Shown here piece after piece: positions 35,891 to 47,023 of a DNA stretch of 64,000 bases. The notes beneath the pieces were generated by a model that made no database searches, was not told where the DNA came from, and saw only the letters and a program-made list of their open reading frames with translations. Numbering within the stretch: position 1 is the first letter of the stretch; the number at the start of each line of letters is the position of its first letter. The position numbers and the translations under genes are program-made. Source of the stretch: Datisca glomerata (taxonomy: Eukaryota; Streptophyta; Magnoliopsida; Cucurbitales; Datiscaceae); contig QANY01002375.1 in the NCBI GenBank assembly GCA_003255025.1, positions 1,687,609-1,751,608 of the forward strand, given 5' to 3'.

Positions 35891-36637
35891 TACAGTTCAT
35901 TCAACAACGGGGTATTATTGTATTGACACTTATTCATAACATCAATTGTAGCCCCTCAATCTATTATCCAAGCATCAATTGTAACCCCTTAATATAATTG
36001 TAATAAATATCAAGAAATTTCAGAAAGTAAAAGTGATACATGAATGTAACATATCAAACACATAAACTTAACAATTACTAATCCACGATAAGACAACCAA
36101 ACAATTAATGTACCGCCTTAGGGTCGGTCCAATTAATTTTAAACTAGCTATGAGACATTCTCATCTTTATTATTTAAACTTAAAATATCTCATATTTTTC
36201 TCTTTTAATAATAATATATCACTTATTTGGCCAAGTCACAATTATCCACTTAAAGCTTAATTATGACTTTGTGAGTGTAACTCATTATTTCAGATTCTAT
36301 GACTTCACGTTAGATCAAACCCAATCAATTAAGTTGGGTCAAACCCAATCAATTAAGTAATTTTAATCTTAAAAAATAAAATGGATAATTATCCTAAAGA
36401 TAAAAGATAGGATTAGGGTATCACAAAACATCACAGGGATAGGGCAACACGGTATCAGCACATCTACAAAACATACCCTGACAATCACAACGATTTCTGA
36501 TGGCGGTGGTAGTGAGACACTCCCGTCGCCACCACCGGTTGCCATCCACATCCGGCGTACCTAAAGGCGGCGCCGCAACCATCGATTTTTCCAGTGGCAA
36601 TTCTGTAGACTGAAAAGCCGGCGACGCCAATGCCAGT
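35891..36637 (-). other. Copia leader/gag region with a GC-rich segment
   Basis: This lies between the gag remnant and the inserted LTR. The block at 36420-36490 is the reverse complement of a leader block in the sister copy (60580-60650, GTGTTGCCCTATC...GTGATG), which anchors it as element leader. A GC-rich stretch at 36490-36637 yields overlapping short ORFs on the minus strand that I do not consider genes. Confidence 0.55.
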
Positions 36638-38867
36638 TGCAGGTCGTCGCGGCGCGTGCGTGGCGCAAGCGAGGAAGTGCATGTCCTTTTAGAAAATTAA
36701 AATTTAATAAAAATTGAATCTTTTAATAAAATAAAACTTGCTCAACGCCACTATAACCAAATAAAAACTTTTATTGAAAAATTTTTTCAATCAGTCAGGA
36801 TCCATTATATATTTATAACTTAAATCTACAACATACAAAGTTATGAATCATATACCTCTTGTAATCTATATCAAGTGTCCTTGCAAAAACTGATCGATCC
36901 TCCATTTTCACGAAATCGTTCCAACGATCAGTAGACTCCGAGATCCACACCAAGATCTTCTAAGTCAATCATCAACGCACTAGGACGTGTGTGGGCACAT
37001 AGAATATTACAAGACATTTTTTCTGTCTCTTGATGTTCTCAACACATGAGATCTAGAGATTTACTGAAAATGATTTTAGTAAGACGATTCTCTAAAAGAA
37101 TGTAATGATTATTCTTTTAGAGATTTGATTAACGTTTAATCATAGAAGAAAATCTCTCCAACACCAATCGAGTTCTCAATTTAACTCTTGATTGACGAAC
37201 TGATGATTTGATCAACTGATTCTCTCCACTTCTTTCAACCACTTAAGTCATTAGAATAATATCAGTATATATTCTAGATAATGGCGTATCAGATTTTTAA
37301 GGATAAACTAAAATAATATTTAATTATAAAATTATCAATTGTAGTGGGATCCACTGCAATTGTGCACAACTACAATGCCACGTGGCATTGCAGTGTACCG
37401 TGAGCCAGCACAGTGCCTCACGACACCATTGTAGTGTCATGTGGCACTACAGTGTTGCACACTCACTAGTGTAGTGTCACGTGGCATCACAATAGTTCAT
37501 GTCAATTTACGATACCCTATCAGTGATTGACACGTGGCAATTACTGTGAATTAAATATTTATTTTAATCAGATAATTATCTAGATATCAGTTAATTCAAA
37601 ATTAACATATCTGATTATCCCTATCAACTAACTTATTTATTATTTCACAAATAACAGATTTAGTTGATTTAAATTATTATCTAATAATAATTTAATTATT
37701 TAATTTCATAAATTAGATATTCTGTCCCACTTATCGATAATTAAAAAAATAATAATTATTTATATATATAATTTCTGTAAATTATATTTAAATATATAAA
37801 TAATTCAAGTAATTAATTCTTAATTAATGAATCACACATAATTATCTCATAATTATGTAATTGCCCCAAAATAAAATTCACAAGTCAATCTTTTTCTCAT
37901 GTCCTGAAATATTCACGCCCTAGACAGCGTAGTATAGAGGTGATTTGAAGACCAACCTATAATTCTAAGCTCCAATAAACCAGATTATTAATTAAACTCT
38001 TTAATTAAATAATCTTATTTATTAATTCCATTATTATTCCACTATAAATATGAAATTTCACTCTTAGAGATTACAGAATGTATTTACAGAGTATTCTCAT
38101 GTAATCCACTGACATAATCATTTCATATAGTTCTGTCCTCCAATTATTGGTTTGTAAATTAAAACTGATTAAAATTACCATTTTACCCTTCAAATTACCT
38201 ATTGATCCTTAAGTACCATTAATCTACTAGTGAATGGCTAATTTATAATTTTATTATAAATTTCAGCTCAATAACCATTCAGTTCTAGAATTAACAATTG
38301 ATGTCCCCAGCCATCTACATCAGTGAATCTCCAAAACAAAAGTCACTAGCCTAATTAACAAACAGACCTTAACGAGTGAATCAAAAGATCAAGTAGACAT
38401 GCATGGGAGTTCATGACTACTCAGGATTCAGACTGATCTGTATATGATCATCGAATTGATGTGCATTAAATCTGTATAATAAATAGCACGTTAATAAAGA
38501 TGTTAATTCACATCGGTCTTGTCATATGTAATCTTATTATATAAAGTATCTTCACTAAGATGTCTATCCACATTAATGATTTGGATCTAGATCACACGCA
38601 TTCATAATGCTTAGTGAACCGTACTAGCAACCATTCATTAAATATTTCATACTTTAATATGTTGCTAAGAATTTTATTCATTATCTATGATCTTAATCCT
38701 CTCACACTAATAAAAGATCATAATCTCATCAATAAATATAAAAATTTTAGATATTTATATAAATTATTCAACAATAATTTAAAAGAATAATTATACGAAA
38801 AATATAATCCTCTTTAAATTTGATATCATAAAGTCAATACAAATGTTTTGAGAGTATAACCCCTACA
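36638..38867 (-). repeat. LTR inserted in the copia leader
   Basis: It has the same block order as the solo LTR at 47024-48985: GCGGCGC(G/T)TGCG at the left, ACTTTTTATTGAAAA, TCTACTAGTGA-type, ATTCATAATGCTT and, at the right, a GAGAGTATAACCCCTACA end (minus strand TGTAGGGGTTATACTCTC). It is about 2.2 kb. No direct target duplication is clear; the ends extend as TGCCAGT...ACTGGCA. It separates the primer binding site at 39220 from the rest of the leader, so it arrived after the host element. Confidence 0.7.
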
Positions 38868-39219
38868 CTGGCAACCACTTTGCCGGTGTCTGCGTCAGAA
38901 CTCCTTAACTGAGTTCCTATTTCTTTTTTTTTCCCCGTTCATCTCATGTGTTTTTCATCTTTTCACGTGCGAAATTTCTACAACATAAAATTCAAAATAA
39001 AAAATTACAAAAATCCTTATGCCCCAAAACGGCTTACACAAGATCTAAGGAAAAATAATAACAAAGCTTAAAGCCAAAAAATCACCATACAATTAACGAT
39101 TCACCATTAAACCGTACATTCAAAAAACATAACCATCCATTCATTCATACATATCAAAATATATATTGAATAATGCAAGAACATCCCTGCAGTATTTAAT
39201 GTATACATATATAAAGACC

Positions 39220-39231
39220 GCTCTGATATCA
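39220..39231 (-). promoter_or_regulatory. Primer binding site of the reverse-strand copia
   Basis: Minus strand TGATATCAGAGC, one mismatch from the tRNA-iMet site TGGTATCAGAGC, two bases from the LTR that begins at 39234. Confidence 0.8.
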
Positions 39232-39233
39232 AT

Positions 39234-39815
39234 TGTTGGAAATCGCGGCACGCACAGCGAAGGCTGTTTAGTTTACAAATTTTATTGATTATAAAAACAA
39301 TAACAATTGCGACGCCATGGTTTCCAAAAAAAAAATATTTTTATCATCGAATCCATTATACTTCTATACATTAAATCTAAAACATACAAAGATATAAATT
39401 ATACCTCTTGTAGTTTATCAAGCGTTCTTGCCAAGAACAAACTAGAGATTCCACGAACAATGGACTATGAGATCCACATCATGATTTTTTGAACTAGTTC
39501 TGGCACGAAGAATAATTCAAGAACACTTTTGTGTCTCTAGATGTACTCAACTCATGAGATCTAAAGATTAAAAAAAAAACTTTTGAGATAGAACTCTGAG
39601 GGAGAATAAGAGAATTCACAGAGCTTCGATTAACCAGTAATCGATCATATGCATGTGTTATCTCTTACCACTTGGAAGACCAATAAAATATTATCTATAT
39701 CTATTATAGGAAAAGGCTTCTTAATTTAGGGTGTACATAAAATAATATATTATTTACAAATGTGCCACTATAGTGGGACCCACTGTAATTGGTGCAACAC
39801 TATAGTGCCACATAA
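39234..39815 (-). repeat. 5' LTR of the reverse-strand copia, truncated
   Basis: It begins TGTTGGAAATCGCGGCAC next to the primer binding site and is collinear with 30616-31190. Similarity stops near 39815 after GTGCCACAT, so roughly half or more of the LTR (its U3 start on the minus strand) is missing. Unrelated sequence follows. Confidence 0.75.
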
Positions 39816-40189
39816 CTACTCAGGCAGGTACTAAGCGCTTAGTTTACTATTTCTCATGGAGTACTAGAAATTCGATAATTTTACTTGAGGCATATGAAAA
39901 TTATCATAGCTGACAAGTATAATGAATTTGGAATCTAAGGATATAAAAATGTGTATAAATTAGGTCGATAGTAATCAACTGAATTAACTAAATTATATAC
40001 ATTATTATATTATGGAGGGGCATTACATAATGAATAATAGGTCAATGATAGTTATGTCAAGTAATATAAAATATACTTGGAGTTCAATTATGATTTTATA
40101 TTGGAGTTAATCGTAAACTTAATTTATAAATTTGATCATATATTTAATCGATAGAGTTTATTAATTATGTAGCCAAATGTGTTTTTATC

Positions 40190-40834
40190 TTTATCGTCCC
40201 CTTACTAGTCTTGGATTTGGGTTACGTTGTGATAAGACTTGTTTAATAAACAAGTGACACAACGTTGATACCCTATAGCCAATCAATGGATCTAAAAACT
40301 AGCTCAGTGTTTATCCTAAAAGATCATTGATTAATTAAAATTAACTTACTTAATCTGAATTAATTAATTTAATTTTAAAAAATTAATAATACACAAACGG
40401 TTGGGAATTTTTTCCCAACCGTTGGTGTGTCAAGGGGTGCCTTGACATGGGTTACAAATTGTAACCCATGTTAAAAGATGTCAATATATTTTTCATAACT
40501 TCCTTTTGTACATTATGAAGAAAAGAATTGAACAACGATGGCTTTCAACGTTTTGGATATTATTCTTCCAAAACAATTTTTTGTTTAAATAAAGAAACAC
40601 TTTGGCCGAACAAGTTTTTGGAAAATAAAAAGATGAGCTAGTATTTTGGTTTGATTTTATTCGAGTGCCCACCCGCTCGTGATTTTGGTTGACGGTTCGA
40701 GTAATAGTAAAGAAGACTATGATTTTTCAATTTTTGATCGTCATGCTTCAAAATGTATTTTTTGCTAATCCATAATATAAGTGGTTGTTTCTCGAATACA
40801 AGATCATGTATTTTTTGCTGCGTCGATTCCTTCA
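40190..40834 (+). repeat. Left LTR of a non-autonomous LTR element
   Basis: From GGATTTGGGTTACGTTGTGA onward this matches 42175-42810 in the same order, through ACACAAACGG, AAGAAAAGAATTGAAC, CACTTTGGCCGAACAAG, CACCCGCTCGTGATTTTG and GTCGATTCCTT. It ends ...TTCA and is followed after two bases by a primer binding site. Two perfect hairpins lie within it: 40396-40423 (12-bp stem, TTTT loop) and 40445-40471 (13-bp stem, 1-nt loop). The start may lie further left, since the region from 39830 is not otherwise explained. Confidence 0.7.
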
Positions 40835-40836
40835 AT

Positions 40837-40848
40837 GGGTATCAGAGC
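40837..40848 (+). promoter_or_regulatory. Primer binding site
   Basis: GGGTATCAGAGC, 11 of 12 bases identical to the tRNA-iMet binding site TGGTATCAGAGC, two bases after the LTR end. Confidence 0.8.
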
Positions 40849-42160
40849 AAAAGTTTTGAATTATTCAAGAAATGCTTGCGAATATTGTTGATGATTTTGA
40901 TTGTTTTCGATATTCTCTTGCATAACCATTTAGATTTTATGCGTAATTTTATGTTTGTTATGTAATTAGAGGGACAATCTATGAAGATATTATTTTTCCC
41001 TTTAGGATTCGTATTTAAATTTCATAGATTCTTGTAAACTTTCTTCGAGAAAGTTAAGATTGTCATGATGTAATTATTCATATTGGGTGGAGATCTAAAT
41101 GACGCGAAAAGGGAATCGAAAAATAGACAAAAACTCGCATTCGCGTAGAAGGTGGCAGCACGGACAGGCTCGGTATTTGGATCATAACTTTCGAATCCGA
41201 TATTGAATTGAGGAGATTCAAAAACCTCTGGAAATATAATTCAAAGAACCAGAATTTAAGAAGACCAGACTCGGATTTTTCCCTGTCAAATTTGAGGCTA
41301 AATTTGACATATCGGGGATAGGCGATAATTTTCTGTTTTTTTGGTTTAGTTCATTAGAACGAGATCAATCTCGTGAGGTAGTGGATGATGGTCAACGGTG
41401 GCCAGCTGGTGCAACCCATGGTGAGATCAAGGATGTTGATAAGCGGTAGATGGTTCCGGTGCCAGGGATCGATCTTAGCCTATCTAGAAGATCAATTTTA
41501 GACTTTAAATTAAGATAGGGTAGGGTTATACAAGGTGATGGTATATTTTAAATATTTATCTTTTATACCCTACTATTTTTTTATTATATTTTATATCCAG
41601 CATGCTTAGATAATTTTATTTTATGCACATCACCTTTAGATACCATGTGGCTTTATATTTCTAAAAGAATAAGCGTTTGTGATTGCATAATGAAGATAGA
41701 ATTAAGCATAATTAAGTAAGATATAAAATGGCTAACCCTAGAAGCATGTTATTTATTTTTATTTAAATATAATTTTTATTTTTAATAATCTCGCTAGATA
41801 TTTAATTTTCCGTTAATTAAATTATTAGATTATTAGAATTTAGATAAAATTATATTAACTTAAATATAATACTAATTGCACATGCTTGTTTAATCGAGGT
41901 AGGTTGCTAAAGATTAGGTTGACTAATTATCTAATGTCACTTAGAAATCAATGATAGTAAAAACTTATGTAATTTAGAAAATCAAGTGGGAACGAAATTC
42001 TTAATCGAAACTCATGGTCTCCATTATTAGATCATAGTAAGGTGCTAGGGTATCTCGTCTTCAATCTTGAAAGCTCCCTAAATAAGGATATCTGAAGTAT
42101 CAAATATTATAAGTATGATATGCGTAATGATCACCTTGACAAGTTAATAACCAGAAATAG
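40849..42160 (+). other. Non-coding interior of the LTR pair
   Basis: About 1.3 kb between the two LTRs with no recognisable gag or pol and only very short ORFs. The part at 41090-41480 is less AT-rich and could be a gag or leader remnant (no motif seen). This makes the element a small LARD-like or internally deleted copy. Confidence 0.5.
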
Positions 42161-42810
42161 TCCATTTACTTGCATCGGATTTGGGTTACGTTGTGACGTG
42201 ACTTGTTTAATAAATAAACGATACAACATAGATACCATATAATCAATCAAATGATCTAAAAACTAGCTCGATGTTTATTCTAAAAGGTCAATGATTAATT
42301 AAATAATACACAAACGGGTGAGAATTTTTTCCCAACCATTGGTGTGTCAAGGGGTGCCTTCACATGAGTTACAAGTGTGTCAAGGGGTGCCTTCACATGG
42401 GTTACAAATTGTAACACATGTGAAAGATGTCAATATATTTTTCATAACTTCCTTTTGTACAGTATGAAGAAAAGAATTGAACAACTATGGCTTTCAACGT
42501 TTTGGATATTCTATCAAAAAAACGTTTTGGATATTCTTCTTCCAAAATAATTTTTGTTTAAATAAAGAAACACTTTGGCCGAACAAGTTTTTGGAAAATA
42601 AAAAGACGAGCTATATTTTGATCTGATTTTATTCAAATGTTCACCCGCTCGTGATTTTGATTGACGGTCTGAGAAATAGCAAGGAAGACTATAAGGTTTC
42701 GATTTTCAATTGTCACGCTTCAAAATGTATTTTTTTCTAATCCATAATATAAGCGGTTGTTTCTCGAATAATTCAAGATCATGTATTTTTTCGTTACGTC
42801 GATTCCTTTA
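42160..42810 (+). repeat. Right LTR of the non-autonomous element
   Basis: Collinear with the left LTR. The first hairpin is degenerate here (AACGGGTGAGAATTTTTTCC...). A local duplication of GTGTCAAGGGGTGCCTTCAC (about 42343-42401) has enlarged the second hairpin region. It ends near 42810; the sequence after that is AT-rich without genes to 43330. Confidence 0.68.
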
Positions 42811-43339
42811 AAAATTCGAGAATATAACAAATAATAGTGACATATATTAGTATGAACTTCTTATAAAGTTGTGAGAATATAACAAATAAAGGAAGACCAT
42901 GTGATTGTTTCTCGAATAAATTTGTGATGGTACGTAATTTGAGAATTCTTTTGTATGAATTTATTTGTAAGTAAAATGAAAATAAAAAAAGGTGTTCAAT
43001 AGAGTAGGGTTTGAAATTAGAGGAGGATTCATGTAATTTAGGTAAACTATAGAAGAGTTGGTGTAATATAAAATTTGTTAGGGTTAAATTCAACTTTCAG
43101 TCATAAACTAATAAAGGAGAAACATTACTTACTGAAAATTGACCGGTCTCAGACATTGTTCGATGAAAAAGTAAATATATATATAAATCAAACTTTTGCT
43201 AACACAAAGTTTTCTAATAAGCACTAGTTTTCTAATACGACTTTTATTTATTATTCTAACTAAGAAAGAATATTAATACTTAATCACAATTAGACTTCAA
43301 ATATTATATAAATAAAACTTATGGTAGCAGCTAGGAACC

Positions 43340-43520
43340 ACTGACAAGCTTATTTACACAGAATATCAGTGTCACACATGTGTCGGACATTGATACACAT
43401 TCGACACGCTCCGAAGCGTGTCCGACACATCAAAATCATATATGATTTTTTATTTTCGGACACGTGTCCGCACGCCATGTCACATTACCAATACGTGTCA
43501 ACACTTTCCTGACACGATTT
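43340..43520. repeat. Cluster of GTGTCCGACAC-type inverted motifs
   Basis: Multiple copies of ACACGTGTCCG / CGGACA(C) motifs occur in both orientations (e.g. CACATGTGTCGGAC at 43376, ACACGCTCCGAAGCGTGT near 43407, CGGACACGTGTCCGCACG near 43457, TACGTGTCAACAC near 43491). Such clusters are often sub-terminal parts of transposons. Borders are not definable. Confidence 0.4.
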
Positions 43521-43699
43521 TGAGAAAAAAAAAATCTAAGGGTGTAAAATCAGATTAGCAACATTTTGAATTATAAATACAGAAGAAGTAAGAGGGTGAA
43601 AATAGAGAAGAAAAAAGTTATATGAGTGATGGAATGTTTAAGTTCATTAACATTTCAGTTTTGTCACATTATGGTATGTAACTAATAACATGGTTGGAT

Positions 43700-44890
43700 C
43701 AAATTCAAATGAATGATGGATCCACTCTGGAGCTACCCGGCATGTGTGCTCTGATCGACGGATATTCTCTACATTTAAGGTGATAGAGAATTGAGAGAAA
43801 ATGTTCATGGGGAACTCAACCACCTATGAGATCTAAGGTAAGGAAAATGATTTTGAAGATGACTTCTGAGAAGGAGTTGAGTCCGAACAATGTCATGCAT
43901 GTACTTGAAACAAAATTATTTTTCTGATAGTGGAATGTATGTTGGTAACAGTTATATGAGTGATGGAATGTTTAAGTTCATGTATTGACTTTGGTCAAAC
44001 TCAATATCAATAAAGCTAGTTCTTCTAATTACTTGATAGACTAAAACATGTTAATTATAATACTTTACGTAAATTAATAAACTTGAATCATATATCAACA
44101 TTTCATATTATTTCCGATCATAAGTGTGACACTTGTGTCATGGTAGAATTAACGAGGTTATCATTCCATAGTGTTGAAAGAAATACTGAATCACTTGATT
44201 TAATTCACAGTGATATATGTGATTTTAAATTTGTACAAACAAGAAGTAGTAAGAAGTATTTTATTACTTTTGTTGATGATAGCACAAAATAATATTTTGT
44301 ATATTTACTAAAAAGTAAGGACGAAATTATAGAGAAATTTATAATCTATAAAAATGAAGTTGAGAATCAACTTAACAAGAAAATTAAGGTGCTAAGAAGT
44401 GATCGATGTGGTAAGTATGAATCCTCGTTCGTTTAAAATTTGTGCTCAACATGAGATTATACATGAAACCACTACACCTTATTCACCTCAGTCCAATGAT
44501 GTAGCTGAGAGTAAAAATCATACTTTGGAAGAAATGATGAATGCATTATTGTTCTAGATTACCTCATAACATGTGGGGTGAAGCCATTTTGTCGATTAAC
44601 TATCTTTAGAATAAGATACCCAAAAAGAAAGAGGATAAAAGACCTCATACGAATTATTGAAAAGTAGAAAATCTTCGTACAATATTTAAGAATGTGGGGA
44701 TGCATCACTAAAGTGATGATACCTACACCCAAAGATGTGAAAATATGACAAAAATTGTCAATTACATTTTCATTGGTTATGCAAATAACAGTAGTGTGTA
44801 TCGGTTCTTTGTGTATGAATCTAGCAATCATGAGATTCATAAGAATAGGGTAATGGAGTCTAGGAATGCATCATTCTTGATTTATACTCA
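43700..44890 (+). pseudogene. Ty1/copia protease-integrase remnant
   Basis: A protease-like 'SGATRHVCSDRR' block is readable at about 43725-43760. A GAG-pre-integrase-like 'DHKCDTCVMVELTRLSFHSV' and an integrase core start 'IHSDICDF...ITFVDDST' follow at 44083-44292, and a mutated 'LRSDRCGKYES' and 'PYSPQSNDVAESKNHTLEEM' at 44390-44540. The integrase C-terminal part runs to about 44880. Catalytic-region spacing fits a DDE integrase. Frames are broken repeatedly. It differs from the other copia copies here in motif detail, so it is a separate family. The 27-bp block TATATGAGTGATGGAATGTT... occurs at about 43619 and 43951. Confidence 0.8.
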
Positions 44891-45109
44891 CATAAATTAG
44901 AAAATATAACATGAGGATAAATGCATATCTTTTTAATTCATATAAACAAACAAAATTATAAATAATAATCATAGCTACAAATATAATATATTCAAATACA
45001 TGTGCATTGTACGTGTGTATTGACTAGTGAAATAAAGTTTATGAATGTAAATTAAAATTAACATTTTTTTCATAAAGAGAGAGAATGGAATTAGGTACAA
45101 AATTGTCCA

Positions 45110-47018
45110 GCTCAAATACTGCATAAGTAGAAAAGCCTAGTTGTTATCAGTAATAATGTTTTGGTGGTTAGACAGAAGGAGCTTGTCGAGTTGGCCGGTA
45201 TGAGTAGGCCGTCATTGCTTGAAAAATATTTAGGAGTGGAAAGAGATTTTGGTGTTTTCAAGACTCATGTTTTTAGGAGCTTTATGGACCGGATTATTCA
45301 GAAAATTTCATGTTGGTTGAAAAACTTCTTTCGCCTGCGAGAAGGGAGATTTTAATTAAATATGTCGCTTTGGCTATTCCAAATTACACAATCTAATGTT
45401 TCAAACTTTCAATCACCATGTGTAAGAAGATCTGTGGTTATTTAGCGAAATATCGGTGGAATGCTTGGCCGTGTAAATCAGGGATCCATTGGGGTTCGTG
45501 GGACAAAATCACCAAGAGTAAATTGGAGGGAGGCTTGGGTTTTAAGGATTTATCTGCATTTAACTTACCCTTGTTAGCTAAGCAGGGTGGAGAATATTTT
45601 CCAACCCTAATTCTCTCGTTGCCTTGTTCCTCAAAAGTAAATATTTCTAAAATTCAGACTTTCTTAATGCCCCGGTGGGTAGGAGGCCCTCTTGGGGTTG
45701 GACAAGTTTTTATGAGGGGAGAAATATTTTGAATCACGGGCTCAGATGGAGTGTGGGGGATGGGAGTAAGATTGATATTTAGAACGATAGATGGATTCCG
45801 AGGCCGTACACATTTAAGATTATATTTTCAAAAAATTTGGATATATCTAGAGTTCAAGACTTTATTGACCCAGTTAGCAAAGCATGGAATATGGGGGGAT
45901 GGGAGTAAGATTGATATTTGGAACGATGGATGGATTCCGAGGCCGTACACATTTAAGATTATATCTTCAAAAAATTTGGATATATCTAGAGTTCAAGACC
46001 TTATTGACCCAGTTAGCAAAGCATGGAATATGAGACTGGTTTATAATGTTTTTCGGCATGAGGATAGTGAGATTATTAGGTAGATTCTGATCAATAAATA
46101 TGGGTAAGAAGATGTTAAAATTTGGCATCATTCTCCTTCTAGAAAATACACCATTAAGACGGGTTACCAGGTTGCTTGTTTCCATCACAAAAATTGTTGC
46201 GGGAAGAAGAAAGGCAAAGGAGAATCCAACTCGAGCATGGCTGATATACAGGTCTAGAAGGGTGTGTGGAAACTTAATGTGCCTCCCAAAATCAGAGATT
46301 TTGTTTGGAGATGTCTTAATAATTTTTTTAGCATGTAAATCCAATCTTGTTAGGAGAGGTATGAACATTGACCCTACATGTAGTTTTTGTGGCGCTGAAG
46401 AGGAAAATCTAGTTCACATTTTCTTCAAGTGTCGCTTTGCTACAAGATTTTGGTTCGACTCTCCCATTAATATGGTTCCTGGCAATCTGCAAGGTGCGAT
46501 TTTCTTAGACTTCTGAATCTCTATTGTCGGCAGGATTGAGAAGCATAAAGAGAAAGGTGAGCTTATGGATTGGTTCTATTCGGGTTTTGGCGTCTCTGGA
46601 AATGGCAGAATAAATCATGCTTTGAAGGAACCGTGTTTGACCCTATGTCGGCAGTTAGAGTGGTTGGTATCCATATCGAGAGCTTCAGATCTGCCATGAA
46701 CGATAGCTCTGCTATCAACGGCATTCCTCCATCGAAAGTTATGTCCAGTATTAAAGCAGTTTGGTCTTTGCATTCCTATGCGGCTTGGGATTAGGGCAAA
46801 CTCATGGCAATCTTGGGTTAGTGTTTATAGGATCCTGACGCTAAGTTATTCACAGCTGGTATGGGGATGAGGATGTCCGTTCCCAATGTCAATTGGGCGA
46901 GGCTATAACTTTGCTTTGGCGATTAAAAAATCTATTCATGCTGGGAATGAGGGAATTAGAATCTTTTCTGATTCATTGTGCTTAATTGATTAATAACAGT
47001 AATCACAATTCTCGGGAC
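45110..47018 (+). pseudogene. L1-type LINE ORF2 C-terminal part, copy 1
   Basis: Plus-strand blocks in order: end of RT with 'LEKYLGVERDF' (45161-45355); 'HWGSWDKITKSKLEGGLGFK' plus 'DLSAFNLPLLAKQGG' (45478-45600), a highly conserved plant L1 stretch; 'VGDGSKIDIW' type (45750-46080); a zinc-binding reverse-transcriptase domain with 'CSFCGAEEENLVHIFFKCRF' (46379-46440); 'FWRLWKWQNKSCFEG' (46580-46630); and RNase H-like 'LWDPD' to 'NEGIRIFSDS' (about 46830-46980). Frames shift several times. The 5' half of the LINE is absent. RNase H continues after the LTR insertion at 48991. Confidence 0.88.
45756..46033 (+). repeat. 139-bp tandem duplication in the LINE
   Basis: The segment from GGGGATGGGAGTAAGATTGA to AAGCATGGAATATG occurs twice in a row (starts near 45756 and 45895) with only a few differences. 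As 139 is not a multiple of three, it shifts the frame. Confidence 0.9.
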
Positions 47019-47023
47019 GTTGG

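Noticed and set aside
36369..36682. Overlapping minus-strand ORFs of 60-69 codons
   Set aside because: They arise from a short GC-rich part of a copia leader in three different frames, with no recognisable motif.
40396..40471. Hairpins followed by T-rich sequence, resembling bacterial terminators
   Set aside because: This is plant nuclear DNA inside an LTR; intrinsic termination of the bacterial kind does not apply. The hairpins are reported as LTR structure instead.
45967..46368. 133-codon minus-strand ORF
   Set aside because: Antisense to the LINE ORF2 remnant, whose zinc-binding and RT motifs are on the plus strand.
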